This document shows, in pieces, positions 31,447 to 40,654 of a stretch of DNA of 40,654 nucleotides. The position numbers were made by a program, and so were the translations under genes. Origin of the DNA: Brachionus plicatilis (taxonomy: Eukaryota; Rotifera; Eurotatoria; Ploima; Brachionidae); NCBI GenBank assembly GCA_010279815.1, contig QEOQ01000433.1, forward strand, positions 372,428-413,081, written 5' to 3'. How positions within the stretch are numbered: the first letter of the stretch is position 1; each line of letters begins with the position of its first letter. A model generated the notes under the pieces. It searched no databases. It saw nothing but the letters and a program-made list of their open reading frames with translations, and was not told the origin of the DNA.

Positions 31447-32367
31447 CACATTGCCTCTTCCCATTTTAATAAAATGCTAAAAAATCTCAAAATTAAAATT
31501 AAAAATCACATGATTTGAAGAGATTTTTTAAGAAAAATAAAGCAATAAAGTAAAAAAGTAAAACCAAAGATTTTTTCAGAATTTTGTTTAGATTAAAAAA
31601 AAAAAAAAAAGTCGGGTCATAATTGATCCCTCGGAGGAGATACGGTTTAAACCAGAAAAAACACATTTTTTTCCTTTTTTTAGCCAACAAAAACCTCCAC
31701 ACCCTTTTTTTTTTCTTAATTACATTAGCATGTAGAGAATTTTATGCTTTTTCAGAATATATATACTTTTTTAGTATATTTAAGTTTTATTTTTGAGATT
31801 TTGAGTCTTAAAGGACGACAACTTTTTAAAGGGTTTGCTATTTTTGGAACCCTGGGTGTAAAAAATTTTTTTTTTAAGGTTTTCGAGGGCTTAAATTACG
31901 AATTTTGAGTCAAAATGTGAAATTCAGATAGCACTAAAGTTTTTCACTGAATTTCATGAACTTTAAAATAAAAATTTAAACTTTCCGTAAATATTTGTAT
32001 TTTAAGACAGTCCTAAAAGCCCATCACAAGTCTGATTTAATTTTATAGTCTTTTTCCTTGTTCCTTTAGAGTTATTTTTTGGAACTTTTTAAAAATGGGA
32101 AGAATGAGAAGATGAAATGTGATTGTATGCACCATTTATGTTATATTGGATAATTGTGCATGCCTTTTTTAATAAATAAACGTAAAAAGCATTTTCTTGA
32201 AAATGAAAAATAATTTCACAATTTTTTGTTTTAAATTGAATAAAAATTTGAATTTTTGTAAATTTAATTTTATTTAAAAATAAAATAATTTCTTCAATAG
32301 TACATATGTTTAGCCTTCAAAATGATATTTAAAAAAAGTAATAATTAAAATTAAATATTTTATAAAA
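31447..32367. other. Spacer upstream of eIF2B-alpha, with dispersed repeat
   Basis: 31876-31943 matches 16131-16197 in the inverted-repeat arms (for example AATTCAGATAGCACTAAAGT). The rest is AT-rich. No gene is seen. Confidence 0.5.
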
Positions 32368-33446
32368 ATGAATGTTACTGGTAAGCATTGTGATTGAAAT
32401 TTTTGTTTCTAATTTCTCAAATTTGAACCCAAGAATTGACAGCCTATTTCAATGAAGTGATCAAAAAAGACTCGAACATATCACCTGCTGTTGCCGCTAT
32501 CAAAACCTTATTGGAATACATCCGCTTGCAGTCATTCAGCACTGTTGTTGAATTACGTGAGAGTGTAATAGACGCCATAGATGTGCTCACAAGGACTGAC
32601 AGTTCGGCTATTAGTGTAAGATCCGGATGTGAAATGCTGCTTAGATTTATCACTCTCACCGCACTTGACGCTGGAGTAAATAGTTTCTAATTTTTTGTTG
32701 TCTTAAAATTTTATTAAAAATTTAAGTTGGATTCAGGCATGGAAAAGTGTAAGGAAATTTTGCTAAAAAATGGTCAAGTATTCTTGAGCAAAGCTAGTAA
32801 GGCAAGAAGCAGAATAGCTCGGGTTGCTTGTCCGTGGATTCCAAGCGGATCAAATATTCTAGTTCATTCTAAATCAAGAGTTGTTCTAGAGATTTTGAAA
32901 GAAGCTTGTGTCAAAAATGGAACTTTTCATGTTTATGTGTGCGAGTCATCACCGGACAATTCCGGACTTTCGATGATGGAAGAGTTGAACAAATTGGGGA
33001 TTAAAGTTACGTTGATTTTGGACGCTGCTGTTGGTGCAGTAATGGAAAAAGTAGATTTTGTGCTCCTAGGTGCTGAGGCTGTGGTTGAGAGTGGTGGAAT
33101 CATTAACAAAATTGGTACATCAACAATTGGTTTGTGTGCCAAAATGCTTAATAAGCCAGTCTATGTAGCAGTGGAAAGTTTTAAATTTGTTAGATTTTAT
33201 CCATTAAATAATCGCGATATTCCAAATGAGTTTAAAGTAACAGTTAATTTTTTATTTAAATTTTATTTATTTTTTTTTTAATTAATCAAGTATAAATACT
33301 CGACAATTTCGAGTGTCAAAGATCTGGAAAATGAGCATCCTTTGATTGATTACACCCAGCCATCGCTTCTAACTTTGCTTTTTACTGACATTGGTATTTT
33401 TACACCGTCAGCAGTTAGCGATGAATTAGTAAAGCTGTATCTTTGA
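32368..33446 (+). CDS. EIF2B1: Translation initiation factor eIF2B subunit alpha, four exons
   Basis: eIF2B-alpha is the regulatory subunit of the decameric GDP-GTP exchange factor for eIF2 and senses phosphorylated eIF2-alpha. Exons: 32368-32380, 32434-32675, 32727-33236, 33291-33446. Introns (53, 51 and 54 bp) all start GT and end AAG. The joined frame is 921 nt, 306 residues, against 305 in human. Recognisable blocks are [81 protein letters not shown], and the C-terminal [20 protein letters not shown] with final KLYL. The first exon is only 13 nt (MNVT plus one base). An AATAAA lies at 33466-33471. Confidence 0.93.
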
Positions 33447-34861
33447 GTCATTTAAAATTTAGTTAAATAAATTATTGAAAAAAACATTTTTTTTAATTTT
33501 TGATTTAGATATTTTTTTATTAGATACAATGTCTTTTTTAATATAATTTGTGTTATATTAAAAAAGACCTCAATTTAATTAAAAGAATTTAAGTTCAATT
33601 TTGGGTTAATAAAAGTCAGGAAATAAGTCTTAACAAGTCAAAAACAAGTCAAAGTATGACTTGTACTTGAAAATATATTTTTTAAGAAATAACAAGTCTT
33701 GACATGTTTCAAAAATTTTAAAAATACAAGTCAGGACTTTGACTTGTTAAAAAAATATGAAAATTACAAGTCAAAAATTTTTTTATATCTTGATTATTAA
33801 TTTTTATAAAAAACCTATATACTTACATATTTTTTAATATTTTTTAATATGTTTAATTTATTCTTAAGATTTTTTTAAGCACAAATTTTTTTGTTTTTTA
33901 TTAATAAATTCACTTAAAAAGAATATGACAATTATTTGAATTACTTAAAAAATCATGTTTCAATATTTACATTGAAAAAGAAATTTAAACAAATAATTTT
34001 ATTTTTTCCTGAATAAAAAAATTCAATACTTAAAATTTTTTTATATATTTTAATTCTATTCTTATTTTAAATTAAAATTTTGACTTGTTTTTTTAAAATT
34101 TTTGAAACAAGTCAAAGTCCTGACAAGATCGCCGATCTTCATGGCATGGGCAAGAAAGATAAAATAAATAAAAGTATTTTAAAGTAGCTTCATGTATTTT
34201 CCATCTCAAAAGGATTATTTTCATTTAACAATAAAGGGGTTTTTTAAATTAAAATAAATCAAGTTTGATTTTTTGAGATTTTTAGCATAAAGCTAATTTT
34301 GGTGAATACTGTTTCAAACAATTAAATGGGGTGAAATAAGAGAGAAAAATGTAACTTGAATTTTCCTAAAAATTAACAAAAAAAATTTCAAATTTTTAGA
34401 ATTAAAAGAATTTTGTAAAATTTTAAAAAGATCATTTTTATAAAAAATAAATGTACTTAAAAACAAACAAAAAATAAGATTTTTTTCTGATCGAAAAACG
34501 ATTAAATAAAGTTATTAAAACTTCATTTATTTAATTTTATAGAATAATTTTTACAAGTTAAAGATAAAAATTTATTAATTGTTTTAAGAAAAAATTATTT
34601 AATAAAGCAAAAAATTTAAATATTTAAATTAAATTTTTTGAATTTTTTTACGAATTCTGTAAAAATCAAATTAGTATTTTTAAATAGACAAAGGTTGAAA
34701 GTTGCAAACTTCAACATTTATTGAATTTTTAATTTTTGGAAAATAATAATAATTTTCAAGTATTTATTGACGAAAAAATTGTTTCTGAAAAAAATAAAAA
34801 ATAAAGGCATAAAAACTGACTAAATGTAATCAGTGAAAATTTTCAAATTTTGAAATTTAAT
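33447..34861. other. Convergent intergenic region with CAAGTC-rich inverted repeat
   Basis: 33614-34126 holds many CAAGTC/GACTTG words. Arms near 33690-33740 and 34080-34126 are complementary (GTTTCAAAAATTTTAAAAA against TTTTTAAAATTTTTGAAAC). It is probably an old element related to family H at 20971. The remainder is AT-rich and no gene is seen. Confidence 0.45.
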
Positions 34862-36292
34862 TTAGTAGGAATCATTTAATGATTTATAAACTGAATATCC
34901 TTGCGATTGATCAAAATACGATATGCTGCTTATAAATGAAAACATTTGACATTGACCAAGTTGATCAGAATAAACTACAAAATGACATGATAAAATAAAG
35001 CATTTTCTAAAACATAAAATTTTTTGTATAAATCCACTATATATTAGAAATTGATTGAATGATTCAGGTATTTTGTGATTGACCAAAACTTTGCCAAATA
35101 CCAAATTTTTGGATAAAAAAAATTGACCAGAAGAACCAGTTTGTGAAAATGAATCCAATTTATCAACTGAAGTGGGTTGAGAAAACGCTGATGTTGTACT
35201 TGTTGCTGTATTTGTCATGAATATTTCATTTGTTGATTGAACAGTACTCTCTTTATTAATTTCTGATGGTAAAGACGACTGAAAACTGATCATATTTGAT
35301 TCTGCTATTTCAGTCGAATTTTGGTTACTTTTTAAATTCAAGTAATTTTTAATTGCACTATAACCATTTAAGTTTTTCAAGTAATAAACTTTAGATCCAG
35401 TATTGACTGTTTTAAAATTACTATAATTAGTGATATTCCAAAATTTAACTCCATCGTTTTCTTGACCTGAAGCTATTATTTGGCTACTAAAAATATCTAA
35501 ACTTAGTGCTCTATCATTAATAGAAATTGTTGTGATTATTTGATTTGTTGATATTTCCCATATTTTGAGAAACTGATCTCCTCCAAAAACAACCTTGTCT
35601 TCATTTAAAATTTTAATTGATAAAATTTCATTTCCTATTAACAGTCTTTTCGATTCTATAAGGCTACTAGAAGAATCAAGTTTGTAAAGACAAACAGAGC
35701 TTAATTGATTACATTGAGAAACAATCAGGTTTCTATCAAATGCATCTATTGCCCAAATTTTGTTTGCAATTTGATTTTTTTGCAGGAAATTGTAGTTTAA
35801 TAGATCATAAACCGAAATGAATCCTTCATGTGATGCAATTAATATTTTTTGATCCTCATGAAGTATTTTTATATCATAGACTTTTCCGATGTTTGTGCTG
35901 TAAGTTTTTTTTATTTTGTTATTTAAATTTGAACAATTGTAAATGACAATAAAACCATTAAATCCAGCAATAAAATGAGTTTTGTTCAAAAATGCAATTG
36001 CTCTTGTTTCTACTGTTTCTTCTTGGGACCAATAAAAAGTTGATTCAGTGATATTCCAAATAAACACATTTTTTTTCCTTTCGACACTTCCAATCATCAT
36101 ATTTGTCTCTTGATCATAGTCCAAAAAATGTGATAAATCTTCCAAAGTAATTGTATTTTGCGACTCTTGGTCATTAAAGATCGTCAAAACTTTCGTATCT
36201 AGCATAGCTGCAAATTTATAAAATTCAATATCAGCAGTAATGTATTTGCTCATGAAACACAAAAAAATAAGACCTCGAAACATTTTTAGCAT
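34862..36292 (-). CDS. Secreted WD40-like repeat protein with Cys-rich tail
   Basis: 476 residues, single exon. A signal peptide (MLKMFRGLIFLCFMSKYITA) is followed by about six degenerate WD40-type blades to about residue 310. Examples are NVFIWNITES, FIVIYNCSN, FISVYDLLNYN, VCLYKLDSS, FLKIWEISTN and VKFWNITNYS. A Ser/Thr-rich linker (about 325-385) is a likely O-glycosylation region. The last ~50 residues hold four Cys (427, 431, 436, 448; LCFRKCFILSCHFVVYSD), reminiscent of a PAN/apple-like module. WD40 propellers are mostly intracellular, so a secretory signal is unusual. The function is unknown. A fragment paralogous to its first ~35 codons lies at 40130-40261 on the same strand. It converges with eIF2B-alpha. 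Confidence 0.85.
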   Translation of the reverse strand: MLKMFRGLIFLCFMSKYITADIEFYKFAAMLDTKVLTIFNDQESQNTITLEDLSHFLDYDQETNMMIGSVERKKNVFIWNITESTFYWSQEETVETRAIAFLNKTHFIAGFNGFIVIYNCSNLNNKIKKTYSTNIGKVYDIKILHEDQKILIASHEGFISVYDLLNYNFLQKNQIANKIWAIDAFDRNLIVSQCNQLSSVCLYKLDSSSSLIESKRLLIGNEILSIKILNEDKVVFGGDQFLKIWEISTNQIITTISINDRALSLDIFSSQIIASGQENDGVKFWNITNYSNFKTVNTGSKVYYLKNLNGYSAIKNYLNLKSNQNSTEIAESNMISFQSSLPSEINKESTVQSTNEIFMTNTATSTTSAFSQPTSVDKLDSFSQTGSSGQFFLSKNLVFGKVLVNHKIPESFNQFLIYSGFIQKILCFRKCFILSCHFVVYSDQLGQCQMFSFISSISYFDQSQGYSVYKSLNDSY

Positions 36293-37979
36293 TTCTAAAA
36301 CAATGATGAAGCTGTAAGAAAAACATTGATTTTAATTAAAATAGATAAATAAATTACATTCTAATTTGGTTTAATTTTTTGTGTTTGAATTAAAAAATGT
36401 ATTAAATGTTGAAATAACATTGAAAAAGTGCCATGTTTCAAATATTTTTTTCAGTCTCAAATAAAAGAATAATCTTAAGTTAATACTGCAAAAATTTAAT
36501 ATTTGAAATTAAACTCTCAAATGAAATAGAACGAGTTTAATTATTATTTGGAAATTTGAAAAAAAATATTGAAAATTCTCTTTTTTACTTTTGAATAATT
36601 TATTTATTTGTTTATCTGTACCAAGCTTATGCTCATTCAGAATAAAAATAAAATTTATGACGAAAAAATGAAAAAAAAAGACAAAAAATTCATATAGATG
36701 TGAATTAATATTCAATCGTTGAAAAACTCGATCTAGTGAACCATAATTCAGATATTATACGAACAATTCTTGTTCTCGGGTTTCTGAACTACCGTAAACT
36801 CGGGTATATAAACGCAGCGGCTATTCCAAAAACAACTTAAAAACGCCATGCGTTTATTCCGTAGAGGACCATGTTAAAAAAATTAAAAAAAATTGAATTT
36901 AATTTTTAGCGTTAAAGGTCGGATTACAGTTTAGTTGCGTGGTAAAGTCCAAACTTTCCAAATTTTGAAATGCATAAATTTACATCATTTACGCTAAATG
37001 ATGTAAATTTATGCATTTTGCAGTTTCATTAGAAATATCTAGATAAAATAGGTTTGAAACAGTAAAAATACATGAACACAGTATTTTCTGTACATTGATG
37101 TCAAAATAACTTATATGAAAATATATTAAAATCCCTTTTTTTAATTAAACTTTTTTGGTTTTGTTGTTTTCATTTTAAAGGCCAAGAAAACTTAAAATTT
37201 TGAATAGTAAAAATAAAAATAAAATTCATTTCATTGTTAAATTGTTTACCAAATTTTGATTTGCCAAAATTTGATTTTAAAATTAAACTAAAAGGAAGAC
37301 AAAGAACCAAGAAACAAAAACTCTTTTATAAAATGGAAAACAATTGATTTGATTTGTTATAATTATCGATGATTTTTTATATAAGAAAGTGACAAAAAAA
37401 TTTATTTGCACATTTCATCCTTAATTTTCCTTATTAAATTCTTTGATTTAATTTTTTTAAATTTAAAAAAAAAAAAAAGTGTTCTTTTTATGCTCAAATC
37501 TTACCTTGACTTTGCTTTTAAATATCAAGATTTATATGTTCTAATTTTAAATTATTTAACATACAACTTTCATCAAGGAATTTTGATTTAACGTGTTTTA
37601 TTTAATTAAGCCTAAAAAACAGACTTGTTTAAATAAAATTTGAAAAAATTTTTTGTTAAGACTTAAACCTTAAAGATTTCTTAATTTTTTAATTAAAATC
37701 ATTTTTAAGAAATTATAAGCAAACAAATATCAATAGAAAATTTCTTTTCGATTTTCTGAAAATAAATATTTGAAGAATCACATTGACGTAAATGGTTCCT
37801 TTTGGTAAAAATCTAAAAACTTATCAAAATAATAATGAAATATAAAATATGGGATAATTCTAAATTTAAAGAATTCAAATTTAAAATTAAATTTTTTATA
37901 TTGTAATTAAATTTGATTGACATTTAATACATATTCTATAATGAAAGAAATTTTAAAATGGCTTATTCAAAATTGTTAG
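36293..37979. other. Intergenic, repeats only
   Basis: 36601-36650 is another copy of the LINE-tail-like motif (TATTTATTTGTTTATCTGTA...CAGAATAAAAATAAAA). A perfect hairpin lies at 36968-37018. No coding sequence is convincing; open stretches at 36509-36715 and 37406-37591 are low-complexity. Confidence 0.5.
36968..37018. repeat. Perfect hairpin, 24-bp arms, 3-base loop
   Basis: 36968-36991 and 36995-37018 are exact reverse complements around CGC. The arms contain ATGCATAAATTTACATCA. No TIR or TSD is visible around it. Confidence 0.9.
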
Positions 37980-38876
37980 CAATTTTTAGGGAGAGTGAAG
38001 TTGAGAGCAATTTTTCAGAGCAGAGCAATTTTGTTTAAATAACACATAAAAAAAATTTTTTTAGAATGAATATTTGTAACCCTGAATAATCACTTATTCA
38101 TCAGCTTGTCAACTGATGCATAAAGATAAGTAAGAATTATACTCGTCACGTATCTCAGAAGTTAGACGCTTCGAAATGGGCAATGTGAAATTTTAGTACA
38201 AAAATTACAGTACAAAAAGTAAAAACTTTATAATTTCTTTTCTAATTGTGCAAAAATGGTTCTGCAAAAAGTACAATATTGTACAAATTTGTACAGAAGA
38301 ATTCCAGGCTCTGCAAAAACTCTGCAATTTAATGCAGAGTTTAATCAAATATTTTTTGATGGTGTGCATTTTACAGAAAATTGCAGAGTTTTTGCAGAGC
38401 TTGGAATTCTTTTGTACAAATTTGTACAATATTGTGCTTTTTGCAGAACCATTTTTGCACAATTAGAAAAGAAATTATAAAGTTTTTACTTTTTGTACTG
38501 TAATTTTTGTACTAAAATTTCACATTGCCTCGAAATGCTGACACATTCATTAAGCATTAAGCTCACATCTTGCCTTAATTATTAGCTCGTGTTCATGACA
38601 CGAGCATATAGGTATAAATAAGAATTCCATTCTTAGAACTTCAGAACGTTCAATATCTTAAATAAAGCTTTTAAAAGATTAAACATTGTTTATTAAACAT
38701 CGGTTACATATTGAAATAAATTTTTTTTTAACTATAATTAACAAATTTTGTTAAAATTTAAAATATTCTAAAATTTAATTAATTTATCATATTTTAATCG
38801 GATTTTGTAAAATTTTAAATAAATTCTTCTGCTTTAGATATAAATTGCTCTGAACTTCACTCTCGCCAATTTTTAG
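37980..38876. mobile_element. MITE (family E) with 10-bp TSD, hosting a nested MITE
   Basis: The element at 37990-38866 has ends GGAGAGTGAAGTTGAGAGCA and TGCTCTGAACTTCACTCTCGC. It is flanked by the exact repeat CAATTTTTAG (37980-37989, 38867-38876). Element B (38179-38529) sits inside, so the original was about 520 bp. It is related to 31241-31439. Confidence 0.88.
38171..38537. mobile_element. Palindromic MITE (family B), 8-bp TSD, nested
   Basis: The element at 38179-38529 starts GGCAATGTGAAATTTTAGTA and ends with its complement. It is flanked by TCGAAATG (38171-38178, 38530-38537). Almost the whole element folds back: AAAATGGTTCTGCAAAAAGT pairs with ACTTTTTGCAGAACCATTTT apart from single mismatches. 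Non-coding. Confidence 0.92.
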
Positions 38877-40129
38877 ATGTAATTTTTTAAAAATAACTTG
38901 ATGTAATAAAATAAAATTTGTATTTTTGGGGATTTTCGGAAATTAATTTAAGGGCATTAATTCCTTACTTTCGCTATAATAAAAAATTATTTAGGGTAAC
39001 TTTAGGTCTGGGATGATTTCTTTTTTTTGTAAAAGGGTATAAATTCAACGTAGACAAATTATTTGGGAATTGCTTTATATACAATATGTTGATTTTAGAA
39101 ATTTAATTATTAATAAGTGATTTTCTAAATTAATTTAAAAAATTAACATCCTTTTTTAGCAGCATCGGGGGTTGTGAATTTTTTTTTTCATTCGGTCGTT
39201 TCAATTCAGAAAAATTTAATTACTTTTCTACTGTAAGGAAAAAAGTAATTATTCGAAGATCTGCAAACACTCTGCGATATCATTGAATTCAATCGTATTT
39301 GAAAACTGGCTTTGAAAACGGAATTGAAAGTTGACATACTAATATTGAAATAAAATAACTTAATTATTAATTTTTAAATTTTGAATAATTTTTTTTCAAG
39401 TAACAAGTCTAAAAATTAGAAAATTAATAACTGATTTTTATTTGATCTTGTTAAATCTTAAAATCACAGCGAAAAAAGATATGTTTTATTTTAGGCAATC
39501 ATTAAATATTTGATGCTTTTCAGTAAAAGAAAAAAAAAGTGTAATTTTTATTGTACAAAGCGTTTCCTTAACAATTAAAATTGGAATTACAGCATCTCTG
39601 GAAAATTTAGAACATTTATTTTTTTTAAATGCAGGGTTTGTTTCTGGGAAGCCGTGCAATAAAACAACAAAAATATTTTTTTTGTATAAATTTTATTCAG
39701 AAAAAAATTTTTATCGGAAAAGTACAAAAACCAGGATAGAAAAAAAATCGAAATGAAAAAATCGCAAAAAATAGAGAGGTTTATTTTTTATCATATTTTT
39801 TAACATTTTAAAATCGTCACCTTTAGCTTTAAAACACTCATCATGTTCTTGACTATTTTACTTGAAACTTTCAATCATTCAACAAAAAGAACGCTTTTTA
39901 TTGATTAATAAAATTGCATGAGTGAAATCGCACCTAACCCAACTTGTCTCTTTTGAATAAATAAAAATTCCGAGAATGGTACCAAAAACGATCAATATTT
40001 ATTTTAGATAAATATTTAATGCATCTTTAAAAAAATAAAAAATTATTGATTTTTTTATTTGTATTTGACAGTTTATCTTTAACAAATAAATTTTTTTAAA
40101 ATGTAAAAAAATGCAAACTGTGTCATTTT
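38877..40129. other. AT-rich stretch, no gene seen
   Basis: No ORF with protein-like composition, no TIR pair and no array was recognised. Confidence 0.4.
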
Positions 40130-40261
40130 TTAAAAAAATTCAAAAGTAAAAAAGTCAAAATACATGATAAGCGAAGCTGCAAATTGGTATATAGCAGCAT
40201 CAGCAGCAAAATATTTGTTTGTTAAACAGGAAAATAATAATCTGGGAATAATCTTTAGCAT
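40130..40261 (-). pseudogene. 5' fragment of a WD40-secreted-protein paralogue
   Basis: A 44-codon frame from an ATG at 40261 begins MLKIIPRLLFSCL and continues NKYFAADAAIYQFAASL. It aligns residue by residue with the start of the 34862-36292 protein (MLKMFRGLIFLCF, SKYITADIEFYKFAAML). The bases before the ATG (TTTTAGAA) also match. Similarity stops at about codon 35 and a TAA follows. No continuation is seen to the left. It is probably a broken tandem duplicate. Confidence 0.7.
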
Positions 40262-40654
40262 TTCTAAAATAAAAATTCGATAATTGATTAGTTAAATTAT
40301 ATTATTAATAAATTTTTTTGAAATTAATGTTTTACTATTAATAAAGCAAAATGCGAAAATTTTCTTTATCCTATTTAATTGTTTTCAAATAAAGCATAAA
40401 AATTTTTAAATTTAGAAATAAAAACTAAAATATATAAATTTTTCTAAAAAGATAATTTAGCTTTAATATTTAAATTTAAATTAAAATAAAATTGGTTTTA
40501 TTTTTTGTTAAAACAAATTTTTCCTCTTAAAACAAGCATTAATACTATGCATAGAGTACTTAAAATAGATAAAATAGAAGACAGATCAAACCAACTATTC
40601 ATTAAATTTATGAAAACAAGAAATCCACGATTCCCTTTCTAAAAGACCAAATGT
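40262..40654. other. Window end, nothing recognised
   Basis: AT-rich upstream flank of the WD40-paralogue fragment. Confidence 0.4.

Noticed and set aside
31499..31702. Phe/Lys-rich 67-residue open stretch
   Set aside because: Low-complexity AT-rich sequence with no homology signal.
32436..32690. Gene start at TTG 32436
   Set aside because: It is the interior of eIF2B-alpha exon 2; splicing from the 13-nt exon gives an ATG start matching the family N-terminus.
32676..32726. eIF2B-alpha as a frameshifted pseudogene
   Set aside because: The apparent breaks coincide with GT...AAG introns of 51-54 bp and the joined length matches the family.
38205..38480. Overlapping open stretches in both strands at 38.2-38.5 kb
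   Set aside because: They arise from the near-perfect palindrome of MITE B and are non-coding.

Overview
This window looks like nuclear DNA of a small invertebrate. It is very AT-rich, uses the standard genetic code, has short introns (about 39-54 bp) and uses AATAAA-type 3' ends. It carries animal genes for eIF2B-alpha and an NmrA-like NAD(P)H sensor, and it is packed with LINEs, Gypsy LTR elements and small palindromic DNA elements. A monogonont rotifer such as Brachionus is my best guess. That is an inference from base composition and from the style of the 7TM and secreted WD40 proteins, not a database match.

Layout. At 0.6-3.0 kb lies a seven-transmembrane receptor gene broken by an 11-bp insertion; a near-identical intact copy lies at 21.8-24.1 kb. 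The 18 kb between them is a transposon cluster. At 3.0-4.1 kb a LINE fragment is split by a truncated LTR element whose edges can be read from the interrupted frame. At 5.0-5.6 kb is a 9-bp-TSD MITE. At 5.65-7.3 kb is a LINE with ORF1 and the start of ORF2, fused to a 320-bp copy of a Gypsy gag segment. At 8.1-11.6 kb is a nearly intact LINE with one frameshift. At 11.6-13.8 kb is a minus-strand Gypsy element (LTR, gag, protease, pre-RT), and at 13.9-16.1 kb the pol of a second Gypsy. A 1.18-kb segment of that second pol recurs in inverted orientation at 16.9-18.0 kb, about 99.8% identical. At 18.56-19.51 kb is a TIR DNA element with an 8-bp TSD, packed with GTGACCAG motifs and carrying a zinc-finger ORF remnant. 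A small coiled-coil gene candidate sits near 19.6-20.0 kb.

From 24 to 29.5 kb there are MITEs, a decayed gag, a pogo/Tigger-like element with perfect 23-bp TIRs and a decayed LINE ORF1. From 29.8 kb the window is more genic: an NMRAL1-like gene (+), a four-exon eIF2B-alpha gene (+, first exon 13 nt) and a secreted WD40-repeat protein with a Cys-rich tail (-). The right end holds a nested MITE pair and a 44-codon fragment paralogous to the start of the WD40 gene.

No operon logic applies. The cellular genes appear unrelated in function: membrane sensing (7TM), redox sensing (NmrA-like), translation control (eIF2B) and an unknown secreted protein. I saw no rRNA, tRNA or CRISPR array.
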